Shown here piece by piece: positions 34,193-43,074 of a stretch of DNA of 64,000 nucleotides. Where the stretch lies: NCBI RefSeq assembly GCF_010435915.1, contig NZ_JAAFZH010000001.1, positions 806,001 through 870,000 on the forward strand, read 5' to 3'. The notes below the pieces were generated by a model that worked only from the letters and a program-made list of their open reading frames with translations, ran no database searches and was not told where the DNA came from. Both the position numbers and the translations under genes were made by a program. This stretch comes from Spirosoma terrae (lineage in GTDB: Bacteria; Bacteroidota; Bacteroidia; Cytophagales; Spirosomataceae). Position 1 is the first letter of the stretch. Each line of letters begins with the position of its first letter.

Positions 34193-35455
34193 ATGAAACC
34201 GTTACATTCACCCCTGTCCATTTTGTTTTGTTTGCTCCTCGTGTGGGTCGTATCCTGTAAAAAAGAAGATCCACCTGCTGCACCGGCCAAAAGCAGCGAA
34301 AAAAGCATGACGTCTTTTGTGTTCAGTGCGCTCTCGCCAGCCGTAACCGGAACTATCACTAGCAACGCCATTTCGGCCACCGTTACGTCTGGTACCGACC
34401 TAACGAAACTCGTGCCGACCATTGCCATATCAGCTAAAGCGACGGTTTCACCGGCCTCGGGCGTAGCGCAGGACTTTACTAATCCTGTGCCCTATTCAGT
34501 CACAGCGGAAGATGGTACGAAGCAAACGTATACGGTAACCGTTACGAAACTGGCCGCGCCGAAAAGCTCGGCGAAAAACATTTTGACGGTGTCGTTCGAT
34601 AAAACAAGCCCAGTGGTGAAAGCAACGGTCGATACGACGGCTAAAACCGTAACGGCCTTGCTGCCCGCCGGCACCGACGTAACGAAGCTCGTGCCGACGA
34701 TTACGCTTTCTGATAAAGCAACCGTATCGCCAGCGTCGGGCGTGGCGCAGGATTTTACGAAGGACGTTACGTATGCTGTTACGGCCGAAGATGGCAGCAC
34801 CAAAGCGTTTACCATGAAGGCCGCTACGGACTCCTATTACTTTGCCAATATACGGATGACGGTAAACGAAGATAAAGGCATTCGATCATTGAATGACTCC
34901 TGCTTGCTGAACCTGCGCACAGGCCAGGTGTACATGCTGAAAGACGGAGCGGCCAATGCTGCCAACGTCGATTTCATTCTCAACCAGTATTGTGATATAG
35001 AATTGTATTCCCCGGCTGCAGTAATCTATTGCGGAGTTAGCTGTGGCGTTGGCAGGGTGAATGAGATAATAGTAGGCCAGAAATGGGCTTCTTATCGTAA
35101 AGGCTTTGTCGATAATGTAAGTGCGAATCAGGTTAAGGTAGGTGATTCTGGTTACGGGCAAATAGCAGCCAGTGAATGGAATAACCTGAATTTTGCCGCA
35201 GATATTACGAAACAGTTCAGTGTAGGGCGTGCTCTAGCTCTGGAGAAACTAGACGACACAGATGTCTACCTCAAAGGCCACACCAAGTTGGCCGGATCTG
35301 ATAAATTTGATTGTGTTCCTGCCATTCCCTACGATCAGATGCTCTACCGATTTCTGACTCAGGAAGGCAAAAAGGGACTGATGCGCATAAACAAACACGG
35401 CAAAACGGCCAATGGTGGCTACTACGCAATCATCGACATCAAGATTGAAAAATAG
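34193..35455 (+). CDS. Lipoprotein with two DUF5018-like domains and a unique C-terminus
   Basis: 420 residues with a lipobox at LLVWVVSCKKED (Cys22). Two tandem DUF5018-like beta domains (about 35-115 and 120-205) both contain the stretch ATVSPASGVAQDFT and are close copies of the one in the previous gene, pointing to recent module duplication. The C-terminal 210 residues (starting DSYYFANIRMTVNEDKG) are not recognised and contain a few Cys. It lies 69 bases after the propeller gene on the same strand. Likely surface-exposed; ligand unknown. Confidence 0.78.
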   Translation: MKPLHSPLSILFCLLLVWVVSCKKEDPPAAPAKSSEKSMTSFVFSALSPAVTGTITSNAISATVTSGTDLTKLVPTIAISAKATVSPASGVAQDFTNPVPYSVTAEDGTKQTYTVTVTKLAAPKSSAKNILTVSFDKTSPVVKATVDTTAKTVTALLPAGTDVTKLVPTITLSDKATVSPASGVAQDFTKDVTYAVTAEDGSTKAFTMKAATDSYYFANIRMTVNEDKGIRSLNDSCLLNLRTGQVYMLKDGAANAANVDFILNQYCDIELYSPAAVIYCGVSCGVGRVNEIIVGQKWASYRKGFVDNVSANQVKVGDSGYGQIAASEWNNLNFAADITKQFSVGRALALEKLDDTDVYLKGHTKLAGSDKFDCVPAIPYDQMLYRFLTQEGKKGLMRINKHGKTANGGYYAIIDIKIEK

Positions 35456-35546
35456 AAACGTGGTTTGACTCGGTCAAAGACCAACAGGCGACGCCGAAAA
35501 CCTGAGATAGAGTAGGCACTTTATTCTTCTATTCGCACAAATCCAC

Positions 35547-36158
35547 ATGAAAACGTTATCTATTTGGGCATTAGCCCTGTGTTTGGCCGTGAGCGGCTGT
35601 AAGAAAGACGACGAGACAACGACGAACCCTACACCGGCAAAACCTGCCGAGAACCCAACCGCTAAGCTGGTTGAAACGGGAAGTTATAAACTTGTTTCCC
35701 TCGATTTTTCGTCGTATAAAGGTGGAGAATACGGCTATGTATTTAGCGCGAATGCCGATGGGAAAATTACACAGTTGGGATGCCAGATGCCAGAAACGGG
35801 CGTTTATACCGTTTCATTATGGGATGATAACGCAGGCAAATTAGTACGGCAAAAGACTGTAGAACAAACCGCTCCCGCTAAGGCTACTCTCGCGACGATT
35901 GATGAACTCGTAGTCTCAAAAGATAAACGTTACGTGGTTACTGTTAATCTGACCGCAGGAGGAATACTGAAAAAGGTGTATCGACTCGATAGTGGAACCG
36001 CAACGCTCATTACGTATCCTAAAGTGGTTGGGAATGTACTGCTTGTCGCTCCAAAATATAAGTACGCTGTCAGTACGCCAACTTATCCGGATGGGACTGA
36101 TCAACTTACGAATACCTTCATTTTTGGTATTCCTGATTTTACGTTCATACCGAACTGA
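35547..36158 (+). CDS. Lipoprotein, DUF4082-like beta domain
   Basis: 203 residues. The signal LALCLAVSGCKKDDE marks a lipoprotein. After a Thr/Pro/Asn linker the mature part (YGYVFSANADGKITQLGCQMPETGVYTVSLWDDNAGKLVRQKTV) matches the pattern of DUF4082-like domains found in surface proteins, where a jelly-roll describes G-x-Y-x-V-x-LWD. No active-site residues are apparent. It is third in a run of plus-strand lipoprotein genes and may be co-expressed with them. Confidence 0.72.
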   Translation: MKTLSIWALALCLAVSGCKKDDETTTNPTPAKPAENPTAKLVETGSYKLVSLDFSSYKGGEYGYVFSANADGKITQLGCQMPETGVYTVSLWDDNAGKLVRQKTVEQTAPAKATLATIDELVVSKDKRYVVTVNLTAGGILKKVYRLDSGTATLITYPKVVGNVLLVAPKYKYAVSTPTYPDGTDQLTNTFIFGIPDFTFIPN

Positions 36159-36200
36159 TTCGACGGGTTTTAATTTTATTGGCTACCAGTTTTCATTCCT

Positions 36201-36626
36201 ATGAAAAAGATCCTGACTTTCCTGTTCCTGCTATTGCTTACCTATCCGCTACAGGCGCAAGCACTGCCTGAGCTTCGGCAATACGTAACCACTGGCCAGA
36301 TCGAAGCCGAAATTACGACGGTTAAGAATGCTGGAAACCGATTTACGTCCTTCGGAAAATGCCTGTTACGGTATTCGGGTAATAAACTCCGGGGCAATTA
36401 CCAGCAGTTGTTTAGCGACCGGAATCAATTCATAGGCAACAAGGATAATACCGGCCTGGAAATTGACCTCAGCAACGGCACCATCACTATTATTCTCAAT
36501 AGCTGGGGCGGTGGCCGCGAAACGTATCAGGCTCAGGTGCAATCGAACGGTAAGCTACTGGTTTCCAACAATACGGGCTTGGTGGTTATTGTTAGCCTGG
36601 AAAAGAAAGGGCAGGCCATCGATTGA
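36201..36626 (+). CDS. Small secreted protein of unknown function
   Basis: 141 residues with a signal peptide ending near PLQAQA. The mature part is rich in Asn, Gly and Thr and seems all beta (TTGQIEAEITTVKNAGNRFT, NGTITIILNSWGGGRETYQ). It has one Cys (GKCLL). No family is recognised. It follows the DUF4082-like gene by 42 bases on the same strand and is likely exported to the periplasm or surface with it. Confidence 0.6.
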   Translation: MKKILTFLFLLLLTYPLQAQALPELRQYVTTGQIEAEITTVKNAGNRFTSFGKCLLRYSGNKLRGNYQQLFSDRNQFIGNKDNTGLEIDLSNGTITIILNSWGGGRETYQAQVQSNGKLLVSNNTGLVVIVSLEKKGQAID

Positions 36627-36636
36627 TGTGAGCTAG

Positions 36637-36680
36637 CTTAACAATAATCATTCGTATTGCGTATATATATTACTGTTAAG
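36637..36680 (+). terminator. Weak stem-loop after the small secreted protein gene
   Basis: CTTAACAATAA at 36637-36647 pairs with 36670-36680 (10 of 11 positions). The loop is long and no T-tract follows, so termination is only possible. Confidence 0.3.
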
Positions 36681-36732
36681 AAGGTTTGGCCGGCTTTTTA
36701 CTCGGTCGGTCAAATCCTGACTATTTACTTCT

Positions 36733-36915
36733 ATGCTTACACTATCCACGTCATTTGGTGATCAACCCCTTCGAATAATTGACAATGTTCCGGCTTCGCA
36801 GCAAAGTTATCAGGATGGTTCTGCTCAGAAAGGCACGTATCAGTATGCCCTTAAAGCAGTATATGCCGATGGGGGCGAATCGCCACTGAGTGCGTTTGTG
36901 CAGGTAGTTCGGTAA
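36733..36915 (+). pseudogene. Fibronectin-type III end fragment (60 residues)
   Basis: The frame reads DNVPASQQSYQDGSAQKGTY then YALKAVYADGGESPLSAF, the typical last strands of an FN3 domain at the C-terminus of a large secreted Bacteroidota protein. An in-frame stop lies just before the ATG, and no upstream part is present, so this is probably the tail of a deleted gene. It lacks a signal peptide. A functional micro-protein cannot be ruled out. Confidence 0.5.
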
Positions 36916-36932
36916 GCTGTTACGTAGCGATT

Positions 36933-38468
36933 TTATCGGACCAGCTTTTGGTGATTTTGCTGGCGAATCAGATTGACGACAGCGTTTAGTTGTGGGTCGG
37001 TATGAGTCAACACGTCGTTTATCGTAAGAGGAACGGTGAGGTCGGGTAAAGTACCTCGGCCTTTCTGGGGCGGTGTCGGTACAGCGTTATCGTAATAAAC
37101 CAGTGGGGTGGTAACCTGAATGCCGGATTTAGGGAGGTCGAGCGTAATGAAACTGCTACCGTTCCCTCCTTCATAGGCACCACCCGCTTCGACGCCGATG
37201 AAGGTCCCCACTTTATTTGCCTTCGCTACCGCCAGAAACTCCGAGGTGGTTGAGGCACTTTGGGCATCCATAAGGATATAAACCTGGCCCCGGAATCGAT
37301 TGGGTTTAGGTACGTAACGCTTCGGCTCTCGGGTATCGCTGCCCTGCTTTAGCGTAAATGTACCGTCGGCTTCGGGGATCAGTTCATTTCGTATGTTTTT
37401 TCGATCAGCTTCGGACAGGTCCGAAAACTTCACGAATTCGGAACTGTCGGTGATGGCGTGTTGACGGGCGTAGTAAGCCACGGCGGTGTCGGTTTTCATC
37501 AGGTACGTAAACAGTTCGATTCCCTGACTATCCCAGCCACCGGGATTGCCACGAAGATCGAGAATCAGATTTTGAGTTTGCTTTTTGGACAGTTTCGTCA
37601 TTGCTCCATCCATAAACTGCTGAAACCGCCGAATGGCCTGGTCGCCATTGCTTATGCCATTGGCTCCGAAACCATCGATTCGTAAGATAGCTGTCTGGGC
37701 CAGTGTGTCGGAAAAAGAGAGTCGCCACGGATGCTTTTGCTTTTTATTGACATACCAGTCTATCATTTGCTTGTTGATCGGGTTGCTGGTTATTGTTTTC
37801 ATCATCGACGAAAAAGGCTGACCCGCAGTCGCGAACTGGATCGTATCGCCTGTCATTGTGCGAAAAGTGAACACGTATTCGTTGGGCCGATCAATGAACC
37901 AGTAATAAAATAAATTCATCAATTCTCCTTTCAGCGTGGCAGCCCGCGACGATTCAATGTAGCCATCTGTCCAGTAGTAGCGATAGAGTTGCTGCCGGAT
38001 GTCCTCCAGCGGTTTACCGTTAATCGTCAGCAGTTCAAACCCAGGTTTAATGCGCTGATCGTTCGTGCCATTGAGCAGAACATACGCGCGTTGCTGCGAC
38101 GGAAACATGTAAAATGGCATCATCTTCCAATTATTATGAAAATGTTTTTGCCAATTTTTTGCCGGTAAAGCGTGCGTGTGGGCGCAACGAACATCGGCTA
38201 TCAGCCCGGCTATAGTCCTGAAAAATAGGTAAAAGGGCAGCGGGCGGTCGAGGCTTCGATCAATACTGTCCAGTTTAGCCTGCATGACCGATTTGGACGT
38301 ATAGCGGTATAAGCCCGGATGGGTTTCTTCCAGTAATCGGCGGAGGTAACGAAAATCGGCCTGCATATCGGCAGGCTGGAGAATTTTCGTGGCTAACGTA
38401 TCGGTTGCGGCCTGAACGTTGAGGAATCCAGAAGAAAAAAGCAGGATCAATAAGTAAATAGCTTTCAA
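36933..38468 (-). CDS. S41 family (C-terminal processing-like) peptidase
   Basis: 511 residues with a signal peptide (to about VQAA). The N-terminal helical part (DMQADFRYLRRLLEETHPGL) is usual in Bacteroidota S41 proteins. The core has NLILDLRGNPGG and ILMDAQSASTTSEFLAVAKA with the catalytic Ser, followed by GAYEGGNGSSFITLDLPKSG. No clear PDZ domain is visible. It is likely periplasmic. It follows the beta-lactamase-like gene by 36 bases, in a possible AraC / hydrolase / peptidase operon. Confidence 0.85.
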   Translation of the reverse strand: MKAIYLLILLFSSGFLNVQAATDTLATKILQPADMQADFRYLRRLLEETHPGLYRYTSKSVMQAKLDSIDRSLDRPLPFYLFFRTIAGLIADVRCAHTHALPAKNWQKHFHNNWKMMPFYMFPSQQRAYVLLNGTNDQRIKPGFELLTINGKPLEDIRQQLYRYYWTDGYIESSRAATLKGELMNLFYYWFIDRPNEYVFTFRTMTGDTIQFATAGQPFSSMMKTITSNPINKQMIDWYVNKKQKHPWRLSFSDTLAQTAILRIDGFGANGISNGDQAIRRFQQFMDGAMTKLSKKQTQNLILDLRGNPGGWDSQGIELFTYLMKTDTAVAYYARQHAITDSSEFVKFSDLSEADRKNIRNELIPEADGTFTLKQGSDTREPKRYVPKPNRFRGQVYILMDAQSASTTSEFLAVAKANKVGTFIGVEAGGAYEGGNGSSFITLDLPKSGIQVTTPLVYYDNAVPTPPQKGRGTLPDLTVPLTINDVLTHTDPQLNAVVNLIRQQNHQKLVR

Positions 38469-38504
38469 GAGAGTTTATTATTTACTGGCAGTGCTTCGAA
38501 TGAC

Positions 38505-39887
38505 TTATAATCGTTTCGCTACTACGTCGCCATTTTGGTGAACAACAACCTGCGTAACACGTCCGGCATTATCCTTGTGAAAGGTCAATTGAGCGTTAAC
38601 GGCCTTGAGAAAAAAATCGGTTTCGCTGGACGGAAAGATTTCAAACCGCCCCTGGCCCGTCACCGCCAAAAAAGCGTGTCCGTTGTCGAGCGTTATCGAT
38701 AAAATCCGTCCGGGGGCCAGCTGATAGTTACCGACGTATTGTTTCAGAATGGCTTCGCTTACCGGAACCGTTTTATAGCTGATGGGTAGCTGAAAAGGCA
38801 GATCATGTACAACAAACGCCAGGTCTTTAATCATCGGTTCGAGCGTCGTTATATCGGAGGCATCATCAACATTGGCGAGCATAATAATGCTGATATCGTC
38901 TGCCGGGAAAAGGACGAAGAACGTAGCGTAACCCGGTAAATTACCGTTCTGAAATACGAGTTTGTTCCCCTGTCCGAACGGCGCTATTCCCCAGCCATAA
39001 CCCCACATACCTTTGTTGGATGGATTGAACGTAGCGTCCAGCGATTCGGGCTTAAGAATTTGGTGATTCAGGATTGCTTTCGACCAGCGATATAAATCCG
39101 TTACGTTACTATACATACCGCCTGCTGCGTAAGAAACGGTCGAATCGATTACGGGGGTTGGCATGAGCAACGAATCTTTCCAGTACGTATAGCCAGTTGT
39201 TTTGCCCTGATTTTTTAGATTACGAAAATCAAAACCAGTCTTTGTGAGCTGTAAGGGCGTAATAAACCGCTCCCGAATAACTGACTCGAATGGTTTGCCA
39301 GTTACTTTTTCGATAATTAATCCCAGCAAAAAGTAGCCCGAGTTTGTATAGTTGACCGCTGTGCCCGGTTTGTTGGTCAGCGGTTTATCTCGAAATGTAG
39401 CGAGCATCCAGTCCTTACTAACCGGTTGGGTTAATTTAGCGCTGTCGGGGCCATACAATATGCTTTTAAAATCGTAAATGCCCGAATTGTGGAAAAACAG
39501 ATGCTCTACTGTAATCTCGTTGGCGTGTGGGTAATCGGGAAAATACTTGCTCAGTTTATCCTGAACCGATAGTTTTTTTTCTTCCTGCAATTGCAGAATA
39601 GCCGCCCCTGTAAAGGTTTTGGTAATGGAGCCTAGCTGGTAGATGCTCGACGTATCGTTAGGAATGCGGGCCGATTGTTTGCGCCAGCCGTAGCCTTTCT
39701 GAAGTAGAATCTCTCCTTTTTTCGCTACCAGAACGGAGCCGTTTAGACGATGCTGACTGGCAGCCAGTGTGAGGTATTCATCTAGCTTTTCTGCCGTTGT
39801 TTTTAATGATTGCGCCGGTGCGGGAATAACCAGGCTTTGAAAGAGAAGGGAACAAATGACCCACTGGAGAATTTTCATAACGCGCAT
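38505..39887 (-). CDS. Serine hydrolase of the class C beta-lactamase family
   Basis: 460 residues with a signal peptide ending near PAPAQ. The S-x-x-K motif is SITK in YQLGSITKTFTGAA, and Y-x-N is YTN in NYTNSGYFLLG, so the acyl-enzyme machinery is intact. The C-terminal 100 residues form the lipocalin-like beta domain common in esterase and D-aminopeptidase relatives. Resistance is not implied; such Bacteroidota proteins more often act on peptides or esters. It lies between the AraC regulator and the S41 peptidase genes with short gaps. Confidence 0.85.
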   Translation of the reverse strand: MRVMKILQWVICSLLFQSLVIPAPAQSLKTTAEKLDEYLTLAASQHRLNGSVLVAKKGEILLQKGYGWRKQSARIPNDTSSIYQLGSITKTFTGAAILQLQEEKKLSVQDKLSKYFPDYPHANEITVEHLFFHNSGIYDFKSILYGPDSAKLTQPVSKDWMLATFRDKPLTNKPGTAVNYTNSGYFLLGLIIEKVTGKPFESVIRERFITPLQLTKTGFDFRNLKNQGKTTGYTYWKDSLLMPTPVIDSTVSYAAGGMYSNVTDLYRWSKAILNHQILKPESLDATFNPSNKGMWGYGWGIAPFGQGNKLVFQNGNLPGYATFFVLFPADDISIIMLANVDDASDITTLEPMIKDLAFVVHDLPFQLPISYKTVPVSEAILKQYVGNYQLAPGRILSITLDNGHAFLAVTGQGRFEIFPSSETDFFLKAVNAQLTFHKDNAGRVTQVVVHQNGDVVAKRL

Positions 39888-39927
39888 TTTTGGCGTAAAA
39901 CAGCCTGAAATGCGTATGGATATCTAC

Positions 39928-41067
39928 TCAAATCCCGATTTGAGAAGTCTTATTTCGGTGCTGCGCCACAAATTCCCGAGGAGACGTACCGGTTATTTGC
40001 TTGAATGTTCGCTGAAAGGTGGCCTGTGAGTTGAAGCCACAATCGAAAGCAATTCCGGTGAGTGTCAGGTGTTCATGGGTGGAATCGACAAGCCGTTGCT
40101 TTACTTCTTCGATCCGATATTCGTTGATAAAACTGTTAAAATTTTTGTGCAGATGCTGATTTATAACCGCCGAGATAAGTTTGGGGGCCAGTTGGGTATG
40201 TTGTCCAACTTTTTCAACCGTTAATTCGGGGTCAAGAAAGATACGGTCGGCTACCATCGCCTGTTGCAACGTAGCGACCACCTGCTTCACAGTTGTTTGG
40301 GGAATATCGGTTCCCGTTGCTTTTGTGGGTTGGGGCCCTACGTTCGTGGTCCGGATTTGTAAGTAGCCTTTGAGCCCTAGCCAATAAATGATTATAGTGA
40401 TAGGTACGTAAATAGGATACCACCCAAATCGATCGAGCAGGGCATTACGTGAAGCTGGAATTATATAGGGAATCAGGTGAAGAAACCAGATGATCTGAAA
40501 GGCCAGAAATACATACACTAGCTGCCGAAGCCAACGCAATTGCGGATGCTGATCGCTGGAAACGGATGCTGTTAACAATCGTTTCGTTAGAAATAGATAA
40601 ATTGTTAGTGAAGCCCAGCGGGGAATATCGACATAGGTGTTGTATTCATCCATAACAGCCCCCCAGGTTGGTCCGTTTTTCTGCTCGAAAAAGCCTAGTA
40701 GTAAGCCGCTAATAAATATCCAGCCTATCAGTGGTGCGCCTATGTCCAGAATAACAGGGTAGAAATGCCGCCTTTCTCGTTTGCTAAGCCTAAACGATGG
40801 ATCAAGCACCGATTTGACGTAGAAATAGATGAGTGGTCCGAGTGGCATGGCCACGATGAGCGGCAATAACTCAACGGCAAGACCAATCCAGCGATTCGTC
40901 AGAGGAACGCTCACCGCCAGGCTCATCAGGCTGAGCAGAAAAATAAGCGGCCCCAAAAGCCGGTTCGACAGGCGGTGTCCCTTAGGATTTGTCCAGAGTA
41001 ACGTTGCAAGAATAAAACCCTGCGTTGTACCCAGCAACAAGATTAGATCGAAGGGGGAAATGGTCAT
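39928..41067 (-). CDS. AraC-family regulator with seven-helix membrane N-terminus
   Basis: 379 residues. The first 230 hold about seven hydrophobic helices (FDLILLLGTTQGFILATLLW onward), and the last 110 an AraC HTH: LTVEKVGQHTQLAPKLISAV, then TGIAFDCGFNSQATFQRTFK and TGTSPREFV. This membrane-anchored type is frequent in Bacteroidota and probably senses a ligand at the membrane to control neighbouring genes. Two hydrolase genes follow with gaps of 40 and 36 bases, suggesting one operon. Confidence 0.88.
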   Translation of the reverse strand: MTISPFDLILLLGTTQGFILATLLWTNPKGHRLSNRLLGPLIFLLSLMSLAVSVPLTNRWIGLAVELLPLIVAMPLGPLIYFYVKSVLDPSFRLSKRERRHFYPVILDIGAPLIGWIFISGLLLGFFEQKNGPTWGAVMDEYNTYVDIPRWASLTIYLFLTKRLLTASVSSDQHPQLRWLRQLVYVFLAFQIIWFLHLIPYIIPASRNALLDRFGWYPIYVPITIIIYWLGLKGYLQIRTTNVGPQPTKATGTDIPQTTVKQVVATLQQAMVADRIFLDPELTVEKVGQHTQLAPKLISAVINQHLHKNFNSFINEYRIEEVKQRLVDSTHEHLTLTGIAFDCGFNSQATFQRTFKQITGTSPREFVAQHRNKTSQIGI

Positions 41068-41286
41068 AGAAAGACAAAAGAGGTTGATGGGGATATGCTA
41101 GGTTACTGAACCAAAACGACTTTCACCCTTTATACCTCAAATGGATTGGGTTTATAAATTGCAAAATGCTGATTGTCAAACATCATTCAGAAGATCAATT
41201 TAACAGTTCTGCCGGGTTCTTCCGCCCGTGAATTTGATGGCTGTTGGGCTGCAAACTTTCCTTTGGGACGTGTGTCTTATTACAGG

Positions 41287-41311
41287 TAGCCTACCCAAGT
41301 GCAGTAGGCTA
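41287..41311. repeat. Small hairpin in the 41.1-41.3 kb gap
   Basis: TAGCCTAC and GTAGGCTA form an 8-bp perfect stem with a 9-base loop, 24 bases past the stop of the 41335 gene (minus strand). It may be its terminator. The rest of the gap (41068-41286) shows no gene. Confidence 0.4.
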
Positions 41312-41334
41312 ATAATTAAACCTGAAGATATCAA

Positions 41335-41925
41335 TCATTCTCTAACAAGCCCCAAATCCATTCGACTGAATTGACCAAAACCCCATAGCTCATAAAGTGG
41401 AATCAATTTGCGCTTCTTGATTTTCAAGCAAGCAGGCATGAAATTTTCAAAAAACTGTGTCAAATCACGGATATAGGCGGAATCGAAATTTTTTATGTCG
41501 TTCGCAGTAGGCTCCTGTATTGAGAAACTTGTTTTCGATAGCTCTTTATAGAAAATTGGATCACCCTGGAGCTCTTTACTTGCCCTAATTATGGACACCC
41601 ACTGTTGGTCTAATTCTTTATAAGTGAACACAAAGGTTTTTCCTAAAGTCATGACCTTAGTAATCCCTCTACCTGTATTCGTATAAATAATACTATCTGG
41701 CTTTTGCAAACATAAAGTATCATTTTTTATCATATAATAACCAAAAGCCACATGCCAATATGAATAACAAGCTTCATCTTGATAAATTTTACGTTCATAT
41801 CTACCATTGTGCAGTCTGACAGTTTCCGCTGAGGAAAAAATACTTTCATTTTCGATACGTTGGTACACTTGACTAAAACTGAAGGTGGAAGAAAGGCAGA
41901 TAAGAGCAGTAAGAATATATTTCAT
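41335..41925 (-). CDS. Secreted protein of unknown function
   Basis: 196 residues with a signal peptide (MKYILTALICLSSTFSFSQ). The mature part has many Tyr, Ile and Lys residues and is visibly richer in A/T than the surrounding genes. Several short strands (NTGRGITKVMTLGKTFVFTY) are followed by helical segments (NDIKNFDSAYIRDLTQFFEN). I do not recognise a family. The base composition hints at an origin different from its neighbours, but this is an impression, not a measurement. Confidence 0.6.
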   Translation of the reverse strand: MKYILTALICLSSTFSFSQVYQRIENESIFSSAETVRLHNGRYERKIYQDEACYSYWHVAFGYYMIKNDTLCLQKPDSIIYTNTGRGITKVMTLGKTFVFTYKELDQQWVSIIRASKELQGDPIFYKELSKTSFSIQEPTANDIKNFDSAYIRDLTQFFENFMPACLKIKKRKLIPLYELWGFGQFSRMDLGLVRE

Positions 41926-42086
41926 TGATATTTTTCCTAAAAGCAGATAGAACGAAAAATGTTTACCTCATTAAACAGCCTTTATATTTTCTTCATCGTT
42001 CACTCTGTCAATCGGAACCTGAGAATGAACCTACTTTATAAGACGTGAAACCTGTCGCAGGTAACCCGTCACCCAACAAATAGAAA

Positions 42087-42140
42087 AGGCGCAAAAAGAA
42101 AGGGCTACTACCTAAAGTATTACTCTTCCTTTTTGCGCCT
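42087..42140 (-). terminator. Long stem-loop, likely terminator
   Basis: AGGCGCAAAAAG at 42087-42098 pairs with CTTTTTGCGCCT at 42129-42140, and the stem continues inward with one mismatch. On the minus strand TTTTCTATTT follows. It lies 57 bases past the stop of the 42197 gene and fits termination of it. Confidence 0.65.
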
Positions 42141-42196
42141 GACTATAAAAAAGTCGTGTACTACGTAACAAATGCGTATTAGCAGGATTCAGAAAC

Positions 42197-42817
42197 TTAA
42201 TCGACAATCTTCACCCGAATTCTATGAGGAGCTGGCTGGTTACCGCCAAAATAAAGACCTGTGTTATAGGCAAAGGTTTTGTTATGGGTAAACGGAATGG
42301 GGGTTCCACCCAGCACCTGATAAACCTTACGATCATAATCAATCTTGATGGTCATTCGGGTGGGCTGATTAATGGCGGTTTCGGCTACTTTGAAGTCGAT
42401 ACGTTTCCCTTCTACGTACGCATAAGCCCCCAGATCGATACGTCCGGTTTTTGTATTATAGCGCCAGCCGACCCGTGCCCCATCGACCTGGTGCGGGGGA
42501 ACGCCATCCAATGATTGATCTTTGGAGCCAACAAAACCCAGCCCGATCACTTTATTCCAGTCGTCGGCATCAACGGCGCCGATGTCGTAAATGCAACTGC
42601 TATCGAACGTTACTTCGGCGGTGATTTGGCTAGGGCTGATTAGCATCCCTACTTTACGTTTAGGCATAGGCTCATGCTCGCCCGCTTCGATAACAACCCA
42701 GTCGGAGTTGGATACCAGAAAATCGGGTACGCAGGCGCTCATGAAGAGGCACAGGCCGACAAAGAGCATTTTGGTGGCGAGTGCAGACAACCGTACCGTT
42801 ATATTGAAAGGAAGCAT
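42197..42817 (-). CDS. Lipoprotein of unknown function
   Basis: 206 residues from the Met at 42817, which gives MLPFNITVRLSALATKMLFV and the lipobox LCLFMSAC; an upstream frame start at 42850 is less fitting. The mature protein seems all beta. It contains a patch AVDADDWNKVIGLGFVGSKD and many strands such as PTRMTIKIDYDRKVYQVLGG that resemble concanavalin-like jelly-roll folds. No family is identified and no partner gene is close by; the divergent neighbour at 43075 is separated by about 250 bases. Confidence 0.55.
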   Translation of the reverse strand: MLPFNITVRLSALATKMLFVGLCLFMSACVPDFLVSNSDWVVIEAGEHEPMPKRKVGMLISPSQITAEVTFDSSCIYDIGAVDADDWNKVIGLGFVGSKDQSLDGVPPHQVDGARVGWRYNTKTGRIDLGAYAYVEGKRIDFKVAETAINQPTRMTIKIDYDRKVYQVLGGTPIPFTHNKTFAYNTGLYFGGNQPAPHRIRVKIVD

Positions 42818-43031
42818 ACTATGATGAACGAAATGCGTACTGTTTTGCAAATAACGTTATAAATCCACGGAACTGTATCTCGCTTAATCAGAGCGGAGAG
42901 CTTTCAACTAAATAGAGATATTGGCTAACAGGTCAACGCTTACGAATCTATATAGTTGATTTATAACGGATAAAGCCCGTGGTAAGTTATTGCTAATAGG
43001 ATTATTTTTAGCCTTATAGGCAACGTTTTTG

Positions 43032-43039
43032 TATCTTTC
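43032..43039 (+). promoter_or_regulatory. Possible -7 promoter box before the membrane protein gene
   Basis: TATCTTTC differs in one base from the Bacteroidota -7 consensus TAnnTTTG and lies 36 bases before the ATG at 43075. A T-rich stretch (TTTTTA, 43005-43010) is near the expected -33 position. Weak evidence. Confidence 0.3.
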
Positions 43040-43074
43040 GACATCATTATCCAAACCGTTTTGTTCCTCTTTCT

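Noticed and set aside
38505-39887. Beta-lactam resistance gene
   Set aside because: The S-x-x-K and Y-x-N motifs are general to this serine hydrolase family, and the lipocalin-like C-terminus points to esterase or peptidase relatives.
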